NCBI GenBank assembly: GCA_036346405.1
Contig: CM070554.1
Coordinates: 39,236,204-39,300,203, forward strand
Origin: Phyllostachys edulis
Lineage: Eukaryota; Streptophyta; Magnoliopsida; Poales; Poaceae
Direction of reading: 5' to 3'
DNA length: 64,000 nucleotides
The position numbers were made by a program, and so were the translations under genes. The number at the start of each line of letters is the position of its first letter. Position 1 is the stretch's first letter. The notes beneath the pieces were generated by a model, which was given only the letters and a program-made list of their open reading frames with translations, ran no database searches and was not told the origin of the DNA. Shown in pieces: positions 44,401-56,418 of this stretch.

Positions 44401-46330
44401 AGTCTAACTTACCAGCTGGAGAAGGAAGTATATGAAGTCAAGTCCTAGCCGAGACAGCAAAGAGCTAAAGTCCTTTGCACTGGTCTGACCAAAACGACAA
44501 CAAAGAAATCTTTAAACTCTAAAGATCACCCTACACGTGCTTTTATGGAAAGGCATGAAACCTAGCTCACAGAGCAAGATTTTCTTGACGGATGCTCCAA
44601 CCGGCTCGGGTTGAAGAAGAGTCCTCTTTGGATCAACCTACAAACGATGCCCAAATTCACATTATCAGGTGAATTAAGCACCAAGAGAGATGATCAAGCA
44701 AGAGAGCAAGGGATACTTCACTAGGAAGGAAACAGGGTGAAGAGAACTACTTCAGTCAACAATGGCAGAGCTCCCAAAGGTAGGGTTTAAATAGAGTTGA
44801 TCCCCTGGAGCACGCGAGAAAACTCTAGAGCTGATGAGGTGGCCAACTGATGCTAAATATCCAAGGAATATTCGCATCAATACTGTGCAATGCCTCTACT
44901 CCGTGACAAAGCGGATGGCGTATATAGGTGAGAGGATGAAGAGAGAGTCGACACTGACGAGCGGGTCCCAAAGGCAGTCACAGCCATGCACAGCACACGG
45001 CAAGCTTCAAGGAACAACAACCGTTCGATTAGAAGTGAGCGGCTGCGATGAGGATAGGTGTAGAAGAACTAATCGGTATCGGTTTATGTAGACCGCACGA
45101 TCTTGATCTAACGGCTGCTCAAGATCTAGTGATAAACTCATAAGAAAGAAGGAGCACCGTAGGATTTAAATCCTACGGTTAGATGAGGTTCTGACCTTAA
45201 ACGCACATGGTTGAGGCGGTACCGTCAGATGGAAATCCGACGGTCATCACCTTTTTGGCGCTCTACCGATTCAAAAATCAAAAGGCTGGTGCGGTTGGAT
45301 CTAGAATTGACGGCGGAGATGGACTCAAGACTCGGACGGTCCGAACGTCACCGCCCTTCTCAACGGTCTGATTTAAATCCGACGGCTCAGAGTCAACGTG
45401 TCGTTCGGACGGTCCGAACGTTCACGTTGATCTGGGTGGTTCATTTAAGATCCAACGGTGCCCGATTTTGGAGGTGAGTTAGATGACTGAAATTAATTGC
45501 GATGCCGTAGGATTAAGATCCAATGGTGGATATCACGTGGCGCGTCCGGATGGTCTGAACGGTCCACTAGATCTGGTCTGTCCATTGAGATCTACGGCCA
45601 TGTGTCGGAGGCACGTTAGGTTTTCAAAACCATGGTTGGCTGTGGTTGGATGCGGTCAGATGAGAATCCGACGGTGAGGATTGAGGCTCACGGACGTGTC
45701 TGTTACTGACTCTACAAATCCTTTCCCGTTCGCGTTGAAATCGACGGTTCGCACGCACCATTAGCGGGGCACACGCGAGGACGTGTCGGTGCGGCCCGGT
45801 TGCACCGATTTGGACTTAAACTCGATGGATTCAAGTCGCTACAGTGCCACGGACAGGAGTTTGAATGGGGAAAGTTGACCAAACCAATTTAAACCTTCAA
45901 AAGTTTGACCGGCCTTGTAAAAATAGCAAATAAATTTGTAAAAATATGAAATTTTGCAAGGATGCTACTGGGATAATATATTTTCCAAATAAATTTTAAA
46001 ACCATTATTTCACCTTTTTAAAATACATAAATAATTTACTTAACCGAATAGGTTTTGTTTAGAGATAAATATTTTTCTCAAAATCAATAATTTCTAAAAT
46101 TCAACAAAAATTCTTTTTGGCCAAGATAATTCATCTAGTCTTTATTAAAAATACTTCCCGGTCATATTACCAACATTAATTTGGTATTTTCTTTTGAAGT
46201 TTTAACAAGCTTGGGTTTAAGGTCGGAAATTGAGGAAGTTAGCTTGTAACCTATTGCCTAATTTGCCGAAATAAACAGTGATGCTATGAACAGCACCTTA
46301 TTACTGTTTATTAAAGCTGAGGCTGTTACA
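41489..46330 (-). mobile_element. Solo Ty3/gypsy LTR, 4.8 kb, with target-site duplication
   Basis: The plus-strand ends are TGTAAGGACCC and GGCTGTTACA, and both sides carry GAATG (41484-41488 and 46331-46335), a perfect 5-bp duplication. No PBS, polypurine tract or coding region is inside, and there is only one copy, so it is a solo LTR left by recombination between two LTRs. On the minus strand it starts TGTAACAGCC, and a TATA-like box lies at 44786-44793. Segments near 42840 resemble 240-300 in the LTR at the left edge of the window, indicating related families. 45100-45700 contains repeated 'tccgacggt' phrases. Confidence 0.88.
44786..44793 (-). promoter_or_regulatory. Putative TATA box of solo LTR
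   Basis: The minus strand reads CTCTATTTAAACCCTACC, similar in form to the TATTTAAG box of the LARD-like LTRs, and is followed by CT-rich leader sequence. Transcription would run leftward. Confidence 0.45.
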
Positions 46331-46335
46331 GAATG

Positions 46336-46935
46336 ATAAGTAGGGCCCGACACGAGGGCTAACCAGGTCAAATTTGACTCGGTCACAGCTGAACTAGATG
46401 CCGAAGGCGTATTCACGGAATACATCTTCTGTTTATGAAAACGTATACTTAGTCTAAGCTTACACAGAATACGTTTTCCTTAAGAGAAAACATACTTGCG
46501 AGCTTTACACGATCACTTAACTGGCTATACGGGCCCACATGTCAAAGACTTAGAGGTTTAAACGTTTTTCAATTAAATTTCTAAACACGTTTTGAATCGG
46601 TGGGACCTACATGTCATAAGTACATTAAGAAATCATTTAACACTAATAATTAGGGTTAACCTTAACGTGCCGACGGTGAACCAGAGCTCCCGTGCACGGT
46701 GAACGCGGCGAGGATGGCGAACCAGCGTATCATTGGGTCTCTGGGCTCGGGGTCAACTCGTACGGGTGCGGAGCAGCCTTGCGAACACTTTCGCGATGAT
46801 GTGGAGTCCAGAGGTTGACAACGTCGAGCTCCCGGTGGTCAGAGGCAGAGACGGAGGAGTGGCGCATGGGGGGATGACACTTTGGTGGTTGAGGAGCTTC
46901 GGGAAGGTGCTAGTTAGTGACGCCTCGTTGTCAGG
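46336..46935. other. Older LTR-like sequence split by the copia element (left part)
   Basis: Noncoding. 46650-46935 is GC-rich with 'gacggtgaacc' and 'cacggtgaacg' phrases like those at 1600-1640 in the left-edge LTR. It continues at 58178 beyond the copia element. No gene supported. Confidence 0.4.
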
Positions 46936-46940
46936 AACAC

Positions 46941-48699
46941 TGAGAGACCATGTGGTCGTGTCTCCATGAAAGTGATGAGTAATTGACAAAGGTTTTAGGT
47001 CAGTCGAGTTTGGTTTGTGTGGTCGGACCATGTCGTTGCGCGGTTCACGCGTTTTCGTGAAGTCAATCAGGGCTGTCAGGATAATCGGAACGTCCGGCGT
47101 GTTATGGTGATGACGACCGCATGGCGGTTGTACCGATTGGTAAATGGCGATTGAAGAATTCCAAAGAAGTTGTTTTTCGAGTTCGGTCTTCATTGGAAAT
47201 CGGAACGACCGCAGTATTGGAGCCAGACGACCGAGTGCGGTTGATCCGCCGGTAACATGGCGGTTGTCCGATTGTATTGTGAGGTTCGCCATTTTGGTGT
47301 TTTGAGTTTTGAAATAGGTCATATCCAAGTGTGTTCGTGCATATGTGTTGCATATTGCATGTTTGAGCTAACGTTAGGTCAAGTTGTGAAGAACTTGTTC
47401 CGGTTTCGTGTTTCTTATGCGTGTGGGCTGCGGGACGTCGAGTGGAGTCGTGGCGAGACACGATTGGATGGACTAAGCGCAGTGGCGCCGAGGTCGAGCA
47501 GTCGGGATGTGTCAAGACAGCGTGGACTCGAGGTGGTTGCAGGCGTCGAGACAAGGAGCTGAAGCTTCCGGAAGGTGTAGAAGGCGAATTGGGAAATTGC
47601 AAGGCCGCACAAGCGGGGTGGGCTCAGATTGGACATAGTGGGCGAACGGGCGAGACCCGTTAGCCAGCGCTATAAAAGGAGAGGAGGGCTGCATGCCCTC
47701 TGGAGCACTTGGGTGGAATTAGGGTTTTAGAGTCAAAAGAGGCTTTGTGAGGTTGTTTCTCTTTTGCTCTTTAGTTGTTGAGAGTGGAGGTGTAGGCAGA
47801 GTAGTGCTCCCTGCTTGTCCCCTTCTTGGCTTTGTGTTCATCTCCCCTCAAGAATGGATGAGTGTTTGTTCTTGAGTTGTGAGAGTGAGGAGATGGATTG
47901 AGCTTACATGTAATCATCCCTCTGGTTCTAATGTCCATGCGTATGGGGATGTATCTATGTGTTTTTCGCTTTTGATTCAATGAATGAAATCAAGTTTGTC
48001 TCTCGAACTCTTGTTACATTCTTCGTGACTCCCATTTGATGATTTCTTGATTTTGTGAGTCTCTTGTTGTTTCTTGTTGGGAAGCCTCAAAACGAGTTGT
48101 TCTATGATGGGTTAGTGCCACAAGATCATTTGATCGATTTCCCGAAGAGCAAACTTGGTTTAAATCTAAGATTTCAGTTTTGGGTTGTCTCTGTTCTTCG
48201 TTCTTCCGTTTTTGGTTGATTCCTGAGATTTTGTGGATGGATCTACTCAATCGTTTCTTGGAATAGGTTCCTAACATCCTTAGGAAGGTGTGTTCCAAAT
48301 TTGGTCAAGTTTGGCCGCGTAGATCAAAAGTTACGTTGATTTTCGTTTTGAAACCCGAGCGGATTTTGCTGTTCCGGGACAATCGGATGAACAAGGCTTA
48401 ACATCGCGGTTGTCTTGATGCGGTACAACCGCCGCTTACTCGCGGTTGTATGCCGATCGCTTGTACAACCGCCATTTGCCCTGTGGTTGTACCGATTGTC
48501 TGATTTGTTCGGCTCTTCCTCGTTTTTGTTTCTTTGAGCTTTGGGGGTGAGAGTGGATTCAACATAAGACTTCCTCGTGCTTAATCATTGATCTTTATAG
48601 CTCTCATAGCTATTGGAGTGATTTATAAGTTGAATCCATTCTTTGCGAAAAAGATTCGGTGCTCTATTCACCCCCTCTAGTCGCCTTTCCGGTCCTTCA
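46941..48699 (+). repeat. 5' LTR of the copia element
   Basis: 1759 bp, TG...CA. TATA box TATAAAAGG at 47671-47679 after GC-rich U3 with repeated 'gcggttgtaccgattg' phrases (47110-47280 and 48400-48500). The part from 47680 to 48270 is nearly identical to the other LTR, while the GC-rich parts differ by many small indels. Confidence 0.93.
47671..47679 (+). promoter_or_regulatory. TATA box of copia 5' LTR
   Basis: CGCTATAAAAGGAGAGG; the copy in the 3' LTR is at 57150-57158. Expected start of the retroelement RNA ~30 bp downstream. Confidence 0.7.
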
Positions 48700-48700
48700 A

Positions 48701-48718
48701 TTGGTATCGAGCGGTTAG
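48701..48718 (+). other. Primer binding site of the copia element
   Basis: TTGGTATCGAGCGGTTAG follows the LTR after one base. It resembles the tRNA-Met PBS TGGTATCAGAGC but has lost an A, and a second base further on, relative to the usual form. This would weaken primer pairing if real. Confidence 0.75.
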
Positions 48719-48758
48719 CTCTTTTCAATAGATCTTAACGGTCTCAAGAGCCGTGGCG

Positions 48759-49998
48759 ATGGACAAGTACTCGACCAAGCCGCCTTTTGATGGCATCGAT
48801 TACCCTTCGGAAGAGCCGAATGGAGACATACATCCGAGCCGGGGTATGCCATCTGGCGGAAGGTCAAGGTTCGATTCATTGTTCTGCCGATGAGAACATC
48901 AATGCCGGAATATGGCTGATGTTGAGGCGAATGCAAAGGCAAGGAACATCATCATCCGTGGTTTGAGTCGTAGTGAGTTTGATCGCATATCACACTGTCG
49001 TCCGCTTACGATATCTGGGTGACCTCGATGCATACCATGAGGGCACCACCAGATCAAGACGGTTCGACAGGACCGGTTCAAACGAGAATACAACAAATTT
49101 GAGATGCTTCTTTGGTGAGTCCCTAGATGAGTGCTTTGCGTTTTCACAAGATCTTGAGCAACCTCCGAGCGGTCGGTCTCACATACCCGACTTCGGACAA
49201 CGCTCGTCCGATACTTACTAAGACTCGATCTGCGCGTGTGGGAGATGAAAGTGACCACCATCAAAGACACGACAGACCTCTCGACCTTGACTCTTGATGC
49301 ACCAGTACTCACGCCTCAAGACTCACGAGATTGACGTTGTCTCGTGAGGTCGAAGTCACGATCGATGGCCTTGGTCACCGATCCCGCTCGCTTCGGTTCT
49401 CTTCTTGATTCGTTGTGTGGTTTCTCCTTGTCGCTCTCTGTGGACGAATCGATGATCGTTAGAGCACTCGAGGATGAGCGACTAGCCCTCCTAGCTCGGA
49501 AGTTTTCTCATGCTTACAAGAGGAGGAGGGACAGAAGAGGAGGACCTGTGATTTGCTTCGAGTGTGGTGGCCCCAACCACATCCGAGCAAATTGCCCCAA
49601 GCCGAGAAGGGCAAGAACGACTACTGGCGGTTCGGGCAAGAACGACTACACCGACAAGAACTGCAACAAGAAGCCTTCACTCAGACGCCAAAGAAGAAGA
49701 AGTTCCGCAACCGGCAAAGCCAAGAAGCTCTTCCACAAGCGTCCTCACCGCCTTCGACGACCTCGACCTCGGCGAGGTGGAGGGATGGAGCGACGATGAC
49801 GGGGACGGGTGACCAAGAGCCCAAGGAAGGCGGCGACGACTTCTCCCGGCATGTGCTTCATGGCCCTCGAGGGCGAACTTCGGCTGACAATGAACAGACT
49901 CCGACTTCGGACGAGGTAGATCCCACCTCTGAACAGCTCAATCATGCTTTTCTTAAGCTAGGAGGTTTTCATGCTAAAGCTAAGGCTAGGTGTCTTTG
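48759..49998 (+). pseudogene. gag: copia gag remnant with zinc knuckle
   Basis: The probable start at 48759 reads MDKYSTKPPFDGIDYP, usual for SIRE-like gag. Frames break repeatedly afterwards. At 49344-49799 an open stretch ends gag with a CCHC knuckle, C-F-E-C-G-G-P-N-H-I-R-A-N-C (49554-49595, spacing CX2CX4HX4C), which binds RNA in nucleocapsid. It is followed by a Lys/Arg-rich tail. The protein would package the element RNA but cannot be made intact from this copy. Confidence 0.75.
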
Positions 49999-49999
49999 A

Positions 50000-52900
50000 G
50001 TTAGAGAAGGAAATAGATAGAGTCGTCACTAGAGATTATTGCTCTTACATCGCCCTTCTAGTGATGATTGTGATACATGCTCGCTTTCTTTGGTTGATAT
50101 GGAGAAGTTAAGGACCTCACATGATAGTGTGTCCTCCGAACTTGATAGTGTTAAGGTGGAGAATGTTAGTCCGCTTCTTTGAGTTAGAGTTGAGTAGGAT
50201 GGTCATTACCCTACTTATTCTTGATGAGACTATTTCTCCCACCTCGTGTGAGGGTAAGGACATTCTTTGCTAGAGGATCTTATGCCATGCTTCTTGATCC
50301 GCCTCGAGTCTTGTGAAAATTGCAATAACTTGAAGATGAACTTAAAGCAGGCGGATCATAAAATTGTGAACTACAAGCTTCTTTACTTGAGCCGATTGTT
50401 TCATGCTTAAACCGTCCTAAGTTAAGCTGCTTGAACTTGAGGCTGTCTCCAAACAGTTTCAAGATATGATTGATCATGAAAGGAAGATGGCTCAGTTTGC
50501 TTCTAAGGACCCTGTTAGCTCACCATGCATTAAGTGTAACAAACTAAAATCTGACTTGATTGCTTTGGATGAGAAATGTGTGAAGCTAACTAAGGACCTT
50601 CTAGAGAAGTCACATTGTGCTTGCAATATGATTGTGGAGAAGGGGGAGAAGCCCCAGGGTAAGGATGAGACGCTTAGCAACGTGAACCAAGCGGCTAGCG
50701 ATGGATGTCCCTTGAGTCGGTGTGCGTGCACAAGCCATTCTTCCCTCTCGCTTTGGTTCTTCTTTTGCTCCCTTACCTTCTTGTCTCTTCTTCCCCTGCT
50801 CTTCTTGCACTCTCTCTTTCGGGAGTGTCAAGACCTTATGAACACTCTCGAGAGATTTGTAGGAGGCAAGAAGAAGCTCAATCTTATTCTAGACCAATCT
50901 AAGATCTCGCAGATTTAATCGGGGTCTAGGATATGACTTCTTTGAGGACATGAGGAAGCATCCACCGCCGTGCTCGGACCCATAGCACCGTGTGTGATCG
51001 AGACCGAGCCCAGACCGAGAAAGTCCATTTCAAGTCGGCGGGCTATGTCGAGGGATTTGACGAAGAAGGTGATTTCACATGTCGCTTCTACCTCTCGAAG
51101 GTGAAGTATCACCGCACCTTCATCGGAAGGATGGACACAGTCGATCGATGCTTCAGCGCCAAGATCGCGTAGAGACCATGTTGAGTCTCTTAGGTGCATT
51201 GTGGTCGGCCCCGGACCTTGAGTGCACCTAAGACCAACACGAGGTCTAGGCTTGTTTCTTCGATGGGTTTGTGCAAAGATCGAGGACTTGGTTTTTCCGA
51301 GTTTTCGGTTTTCGTCCTCATGTTGCTTTCGATCGTGACTTCGCCGTCCGAGGGTAGATCTCGTTTTCCCCATCGAGATAGCTACATGGCGTGTTCAAGA
51401 TGTTGCAGTGCTCGACTCGCTCCTTCAGCGATCGGACCCAAAGAACGACTTGGTCTACTCTTAGACTTTCGCTTTGAGTGACAGAGAGCGTAGGGTAGAT
51501 AGAGGTCGATCGGGCTTGACTACTTCATCCTTTCGACGTGTTATTGATATTGGGTGCCAAAATCATTGTTGATTTATCGATCTTGAGACTTTACTCTGTT
51601 TGACTTAGGTTCGCGGGTAGGGAAGGAGAAGGTTTGGCTTGTAGACTCGGTTGTTCTCGTCATATGATAGGAGACTCCGTTGGTTCTCCTCCTAGCCCGC
51701 GCTCCGGTGATGAGACGATCACCTTGGAGACGCTTCGTCTGGGCGCGTCATCGCCAAAGGTCTTGGCGTATTAATGCTTCTTTTATTCTTAAGGATGTTG
51801 CCTTGGTTAGTAAGGCTGCGGTACAATTTGCTTTCGGTTTCTCCTTCTTGATGGCGGTTTCGAGGTGAGCTTTAAGAAAAACAATTGCAAAATTCTTGAT
51901 TCTTGGGTAGTCCGGTTTGCGGGATTTCTCGTTATGGGAGGATCTTTCGTGCTGATTTCTCTGATTCTTCCGTGATCCTCTCGGTGTTTGGTTGCTACGA
52001 GTCCCGCGATCTCTCTTTCGGCATAGGAGACTTGGTCATATTGGATTTGACCATTTGACCCGAGTTAGCGACCATGATCTCATTAAGTGGTCCGCGAAAC
52101 TCAAGATGGTCAAAGATCTTGTTTGCACTCCATGCTTAAGACGCGGCAAGATGGTTGCCGCTTCTCATCCTCCCACGATTACTATGACCGATGCACCAGA
52201 CAATTGCTCCACATGGACACTGATTGGACGGCTCGAGTGTAGTCGGCAGGAGGGAAGTGGTATGTTCTTGTTGTGGTCGATGACTTCTCGAGGTACTCTT
52301 GGGTGTTTTCTTAGCCTCGAAGGGCGAGACATTTACACTTTTCCGAGGTCTTTTAGTAGGGTGTCTGTTGAGCTCCGGGTGCCTTCGAGCGATCCATGAT
52401 GACAATGTACGGAGTTCAAGAATTCCTACTTTGAGAGTTTCTGCGGTGAGGCAGTGTAGAGCACCGTTCTCTTCTCCATCGTTCCTCGGCAAAATGGCGT
52501 TGTGGAGAGGAAGAACCGTACCTTGGTCGAGATGGCGGGACGATGCTTGATGAGTACTCTCCGAGGAAGTTTTGGGTGAGGCCATTGCGACCGCGTGCCA
52601 TGTTTGAATCGAGTTTTCTTGGGCACTCCTACATCGCACTTCTTATGAGTCGAGATACTGCGAAAGCCAGCGTCTCTCATTTTCGTGTGTTTGGTTGCAA
52701 GTGCTTTATTTTGAAGTCCGGGAACCTAGATAAGTTCGAGTCACGTTCTGTGGCGGTATCTTTCTAGGCTACTCGACTTCTTGGCGAACTTATAAGTGCA
52801 GGCTCGCGAGTCTAGCAAAATGGTAGAGACTGCGAGGTGACTTTTGACGAGGCGGTCAGGACTAGGCCAGATATCTCGAGTTCTTTAGAGCGATCCGAGA

Positions 52901-54640
52901 CCATCTTTGTGGATGATGAGGGCGATGGAGATGACGGTTGTCTACGATCTGTCCCTCATCCACTCCTTGAGGTGCCGTCTTCCACCGCACCTCGAGGTGA
53001 TCGACCCTGCCTTCGCTTCCTCTGGAGCTAGTGGCTCTGTTCCTACCTCGTCGGCTCATGAGGTAGAGGCCACTTCATCTCTCCCAGGACCTCCTAGACA
53101 CTTCCGAAAGTTCATCCTTGAGCGAGATCATTGGAGATCTTTTGAGCGTGTTACCCGCTCAAAATCAAGCTTATCTCAATTCTGTCTCCATTCTCGCCTT
53201 CATTGCCTCTTTTGAGCCCAAAGATGTTTCTCATGCTTTATCGATGAGTCATGGGTCAATGCCATGCATGAGGAGCTAGAAAATTTCGAGAGGAACAAGG
53301 TGCAGTCGCTTGTTGAGCCCCCACGAGGCCACAATATCATTGGAACCAAGTGGGTGTTCAAGAACAAGCAGAGTGAGGATGGGGTAATCATCCAAACAAG
53401 GCGAGATTAGTAGCTCGGGGTTTTCCTGTGTTGAGGTCTAGACTTTGAGGAGACCTTTGCCCTCAGAGCTCGACTTGAAGCCATTAGAATCTGCTTGCCT
53501 TTGCGACTTCTAAGGGTTTCAAGCTTTACCAGATGGGCGTGAAGAGTGCCTTCCTCAATGGCCTTATTGAGGAGGAAGTCTCGTCCAAGCTGACCTCCAG
53601 TTTCGAGAACCCCAAATACCCTAACCATGTCTTCAAGCTTTCCATGTTGTATGGACTTAAGCGAGGCTCCCGAGCTTGGTATGAGAGGCTTAAGTCCTAC
53701 TTGATAAGTCATGGTTTTGAGATGGGTATAGTTGACAAGACCTTGTTCATCATGGGCATGGCACTGACCTTCTGCTCGTCCAGATCTATGTCGATGACAT
53801 TATCTTTGGCGGCTCTTCCCATACTCTGGTTTCCCAGTTCTCGGATGTCATGAGCACCGAGTTTGAGATGAGTATGATGGGTGAGTTGACCTTCTTCCTT
53901 GGCTTCCAAATCAAGCAGACTCGGGAGGGTACATTTCTTCATCAAGGAAAGTACACTCGTGACCTCCTGAAGCGCTTCGACATGAGTGATGGGAAGCACG
54001 TGTCGACTCCATGGCTTCTCTGACCTATCTTGACCGAGATGAGGATAGCGAGCAGTTGATCGAAGGAGTTGAAGTATGATCGGCTCCTTCTTTACCTCCT
54101 CGCCTCGAGACCGGACATACACTTCTCCGTGTGTCGTGTGCTCGATTCGAGCTTCTCCTCGCGTATCTCACCGCCAGGCGGTGAAGCGCATCTTCCGGTA
54201 CCTTGAGCTACCATTGACTATGGTATCTGGTACTCTTCCTCATCTGTCTTTCCTTGAGAGCCTTTTCGGATGCGAACTTATTTGGTCAGAGGATAGATAG
54301 GAAGAGCACTTCAGCACCTGCCAATTTCTTGGCACTTCTCTTGTTTCTGGTCTTCAAGGAAGCGATGCAGTGTTACACTGATCCACCGCAGAGGCGAGTG
54401 CGTTCTTTGCGGCCGATTCTTTGTAGTCAAGTGCTCTGGATGGCTTCGACCTGCGGGACTTTGGGTTAGTTATCGCATGTTGTTCCACTCTTTTGTGATA
54501 ACACTGCGATTAACATTGCCAAGAACCCAGTCAAACATTCGGACCAAGCACATCGATATTCGTTTCCACTTCCTTAGAGACCATGTAGAGAAGGGCGATA
54601 TAGTGCTCGGTTTGTGGAGAGTGACCACCGGTTGGTGACA
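50000..54640 (+). pseudogene. pol: copia pol remnant (protease, integrase, RT, RNase H)
   Basis: In order: a coiled-coil linker (50466-50700); a protease site where V-D-S-G-C-S-R-H-M can be read across a one-base loss (51636-51670); the integrase zinc domain 'GHIGFDHLTRVSDHDLI' ... 'CTPC' (52030-52140); the integrase core with 'VVDDFSRYSWVF' split by frameshifts (52260-52310); reverse transcriptase 'WVFKNKQSEDG' (53350-53383), 'FLNGLIEEEV', and the catalytic Y-V-D-D at 53787-53798; RNase H pieces 'IDRKSTS' (54291-54311) and 'HIDIRFHFLRDHVEKGD' (54549-54600). At least ten frame changes or stops make it inactive. Many correspond to loss of one base from a C, G or T run. Confidence 0.85.
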
Positions 54641-54649
54641 TTTTCACCA

Positions 54650-56408
54650 AGCCATTGGATAGTTCGAGGTTTTGACTCTGCGAGGAGAGCTTGGGGTGGT
54701 TTGTCCTTATGGATTTGTAGTGAGGGGAGCTTTGGGTTTCTTGCTCTACTATATTATTTATGCTCTTGCTCCTTCTTTGTTGCATTGCATTTTGGGTGCA
54801 TTTGGGATTAGTCCTCCTAGCATAGATTAGAGTGCTTCTTTTGTCTAGTTGTTTAGATTTTGCTCTTATCTTGTGATTCTAGGATCTTGCTTATTAGTGT
54901 TACTTATCTCACTAGGTTGAGCTCACTCACTTCTTGTAGGTTCTAGCGAGGTTGGGCCACCCTCGGGCAGACAGGAGTGCGTGTTTGCTCCTAGGTGTGT
55001 TAAGTGGGCGGTTGATAGTCCTAGAGTCATATGGGGTAGATGAGAGTCGATCTGAGCAATAGTATTCTCTATATCTTATCTATGCTTTAAGGATTTGCTT
55101 TTATGTTTTCTTTGCCGACTTCTCGATTTATTGTTTTGGTTCAAGGGAGTTCATTTGGGAGCTTCGAGCTTAATATTGAGTTAACTCAACTTGAACTAAA
55201 AGTTGCATCTAATGTTGAGGGGGCTGGATCTTACGCATTTCTAGCATTCTCGCATTGTAATATAACTACATTGAGCCTTGATTATTATCTCGCTATGACA
55301 TGTTTACAATGCTTTACACCTTGCCATGACTTGTGCTTATTTGCTAGATTTATCATGACTTCATATGTGTAGCCTAGCTTTTGCCATGATAAGTTAATTA
55401 AAATTGCTCAACTTAAACTAAAACTTGTCATGTTAGCTTTTCGAGATTAGTCTTTCTTGAGCTATCCTTTTATGATTCATGCCATGTCAAATAAATTTGG
55501 GTAGAGTGATGAATCTATATTGAGCCTTAGAAAGAGCTGTTTTAGTCTCTTGGTGATGCATGAGTTAGTACAACTTGTTAAAAGGCAAAAGATCTCTTTT
55601 GTGCGAAAAACCGATCTCACCAATTCTCTCCTATGAGACGGCTTGCCATTGCACTTGGCATGAACTTAGGGGGAGTTTTGGGTGACCTAGACTATCTTCT
55701 CAAGCTTCTCGCTTGGAGTAGTCGCATAAGGCTTGAGACCTAGCACATGATAAAACAAAAATCTGGTTGGAAACCACCATGAATTTCAAAAGAAAATATG
55801 TTTCATGTGTTCAATGTGCTTAAAGCCACAAAAGTATCATGTACTTTAACCAATGTTTCAATCTTGAGCATAGCACTCTATTTGGTCTCAATTTAAGCTT
55901 CTTAGTTCCGCTTAGCTTATTGACATGGCTGCATCATCCTTGGATATCTCTAGCGAGACTTTGCTCATTGATGACTTGACTTGCTCACATAATGTACCTC
56001 ATTTTCAGATTGTCATCTATGTGTTCTAGCTAGCTTATACATATCTTGGCATGATCTAGATAGCCTTTTATTAAGTTATGGCTTGGTGTATTACATGTTG
56101 GTCATTATGGATAATTCTCATGGCTCAAAATGCTTAAATAAACAAACTTCAACCATTTTCATCCATTAACATGTCATATTCTCTCTATTGCATCTTGATC
56201 GTTTATTGCCAAAAGGGGAGAATAGAGAAGAAAAAAGTCTGTTGGGAAGCAGTTTAGAGCTTTGGAGATCAATTTGCTCTTTCGGTTGTTGCTCTAGCGT
56301 TCATACATCGACATGGTCATTAGCTTCTTTTCATTTCTTGGACCATGTTGGTTTCTTCAAACTCAAACTCTTCTTAAAAGCTTTTACGAGTTTGTCAATA
56401 TTCTCATC
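54650..56408. other. Noncoding region between copia pol and 3' LTR
   Basis: About 1.7 kb of A/T-rich sequence without a supported ORF. The 89-codon frame at 55103-55372 has no recognised motif. SIRE-type elements often carry an env-like ORF or long spacer here; no transmembrane or signal-peptide pattern survives that I can see. Confidence 0.6.
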
Positions 56409-56418
56409 AAGGGGAGAT
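56409..56418 (+). other. Polypurine tract of the copia element
   Basis: AAGGGGAGAT immediately before the TGAGAGACC start of the 3' LTR. Confidence 0.8.

Noticed and set aside
47102..47602. 166-codon minus-strand ORF, and its counterpart at 56540-57088
   Set aside because: Antisense frames in the copia LTRs. The two copies diverge by frameshifts and match no protein family.
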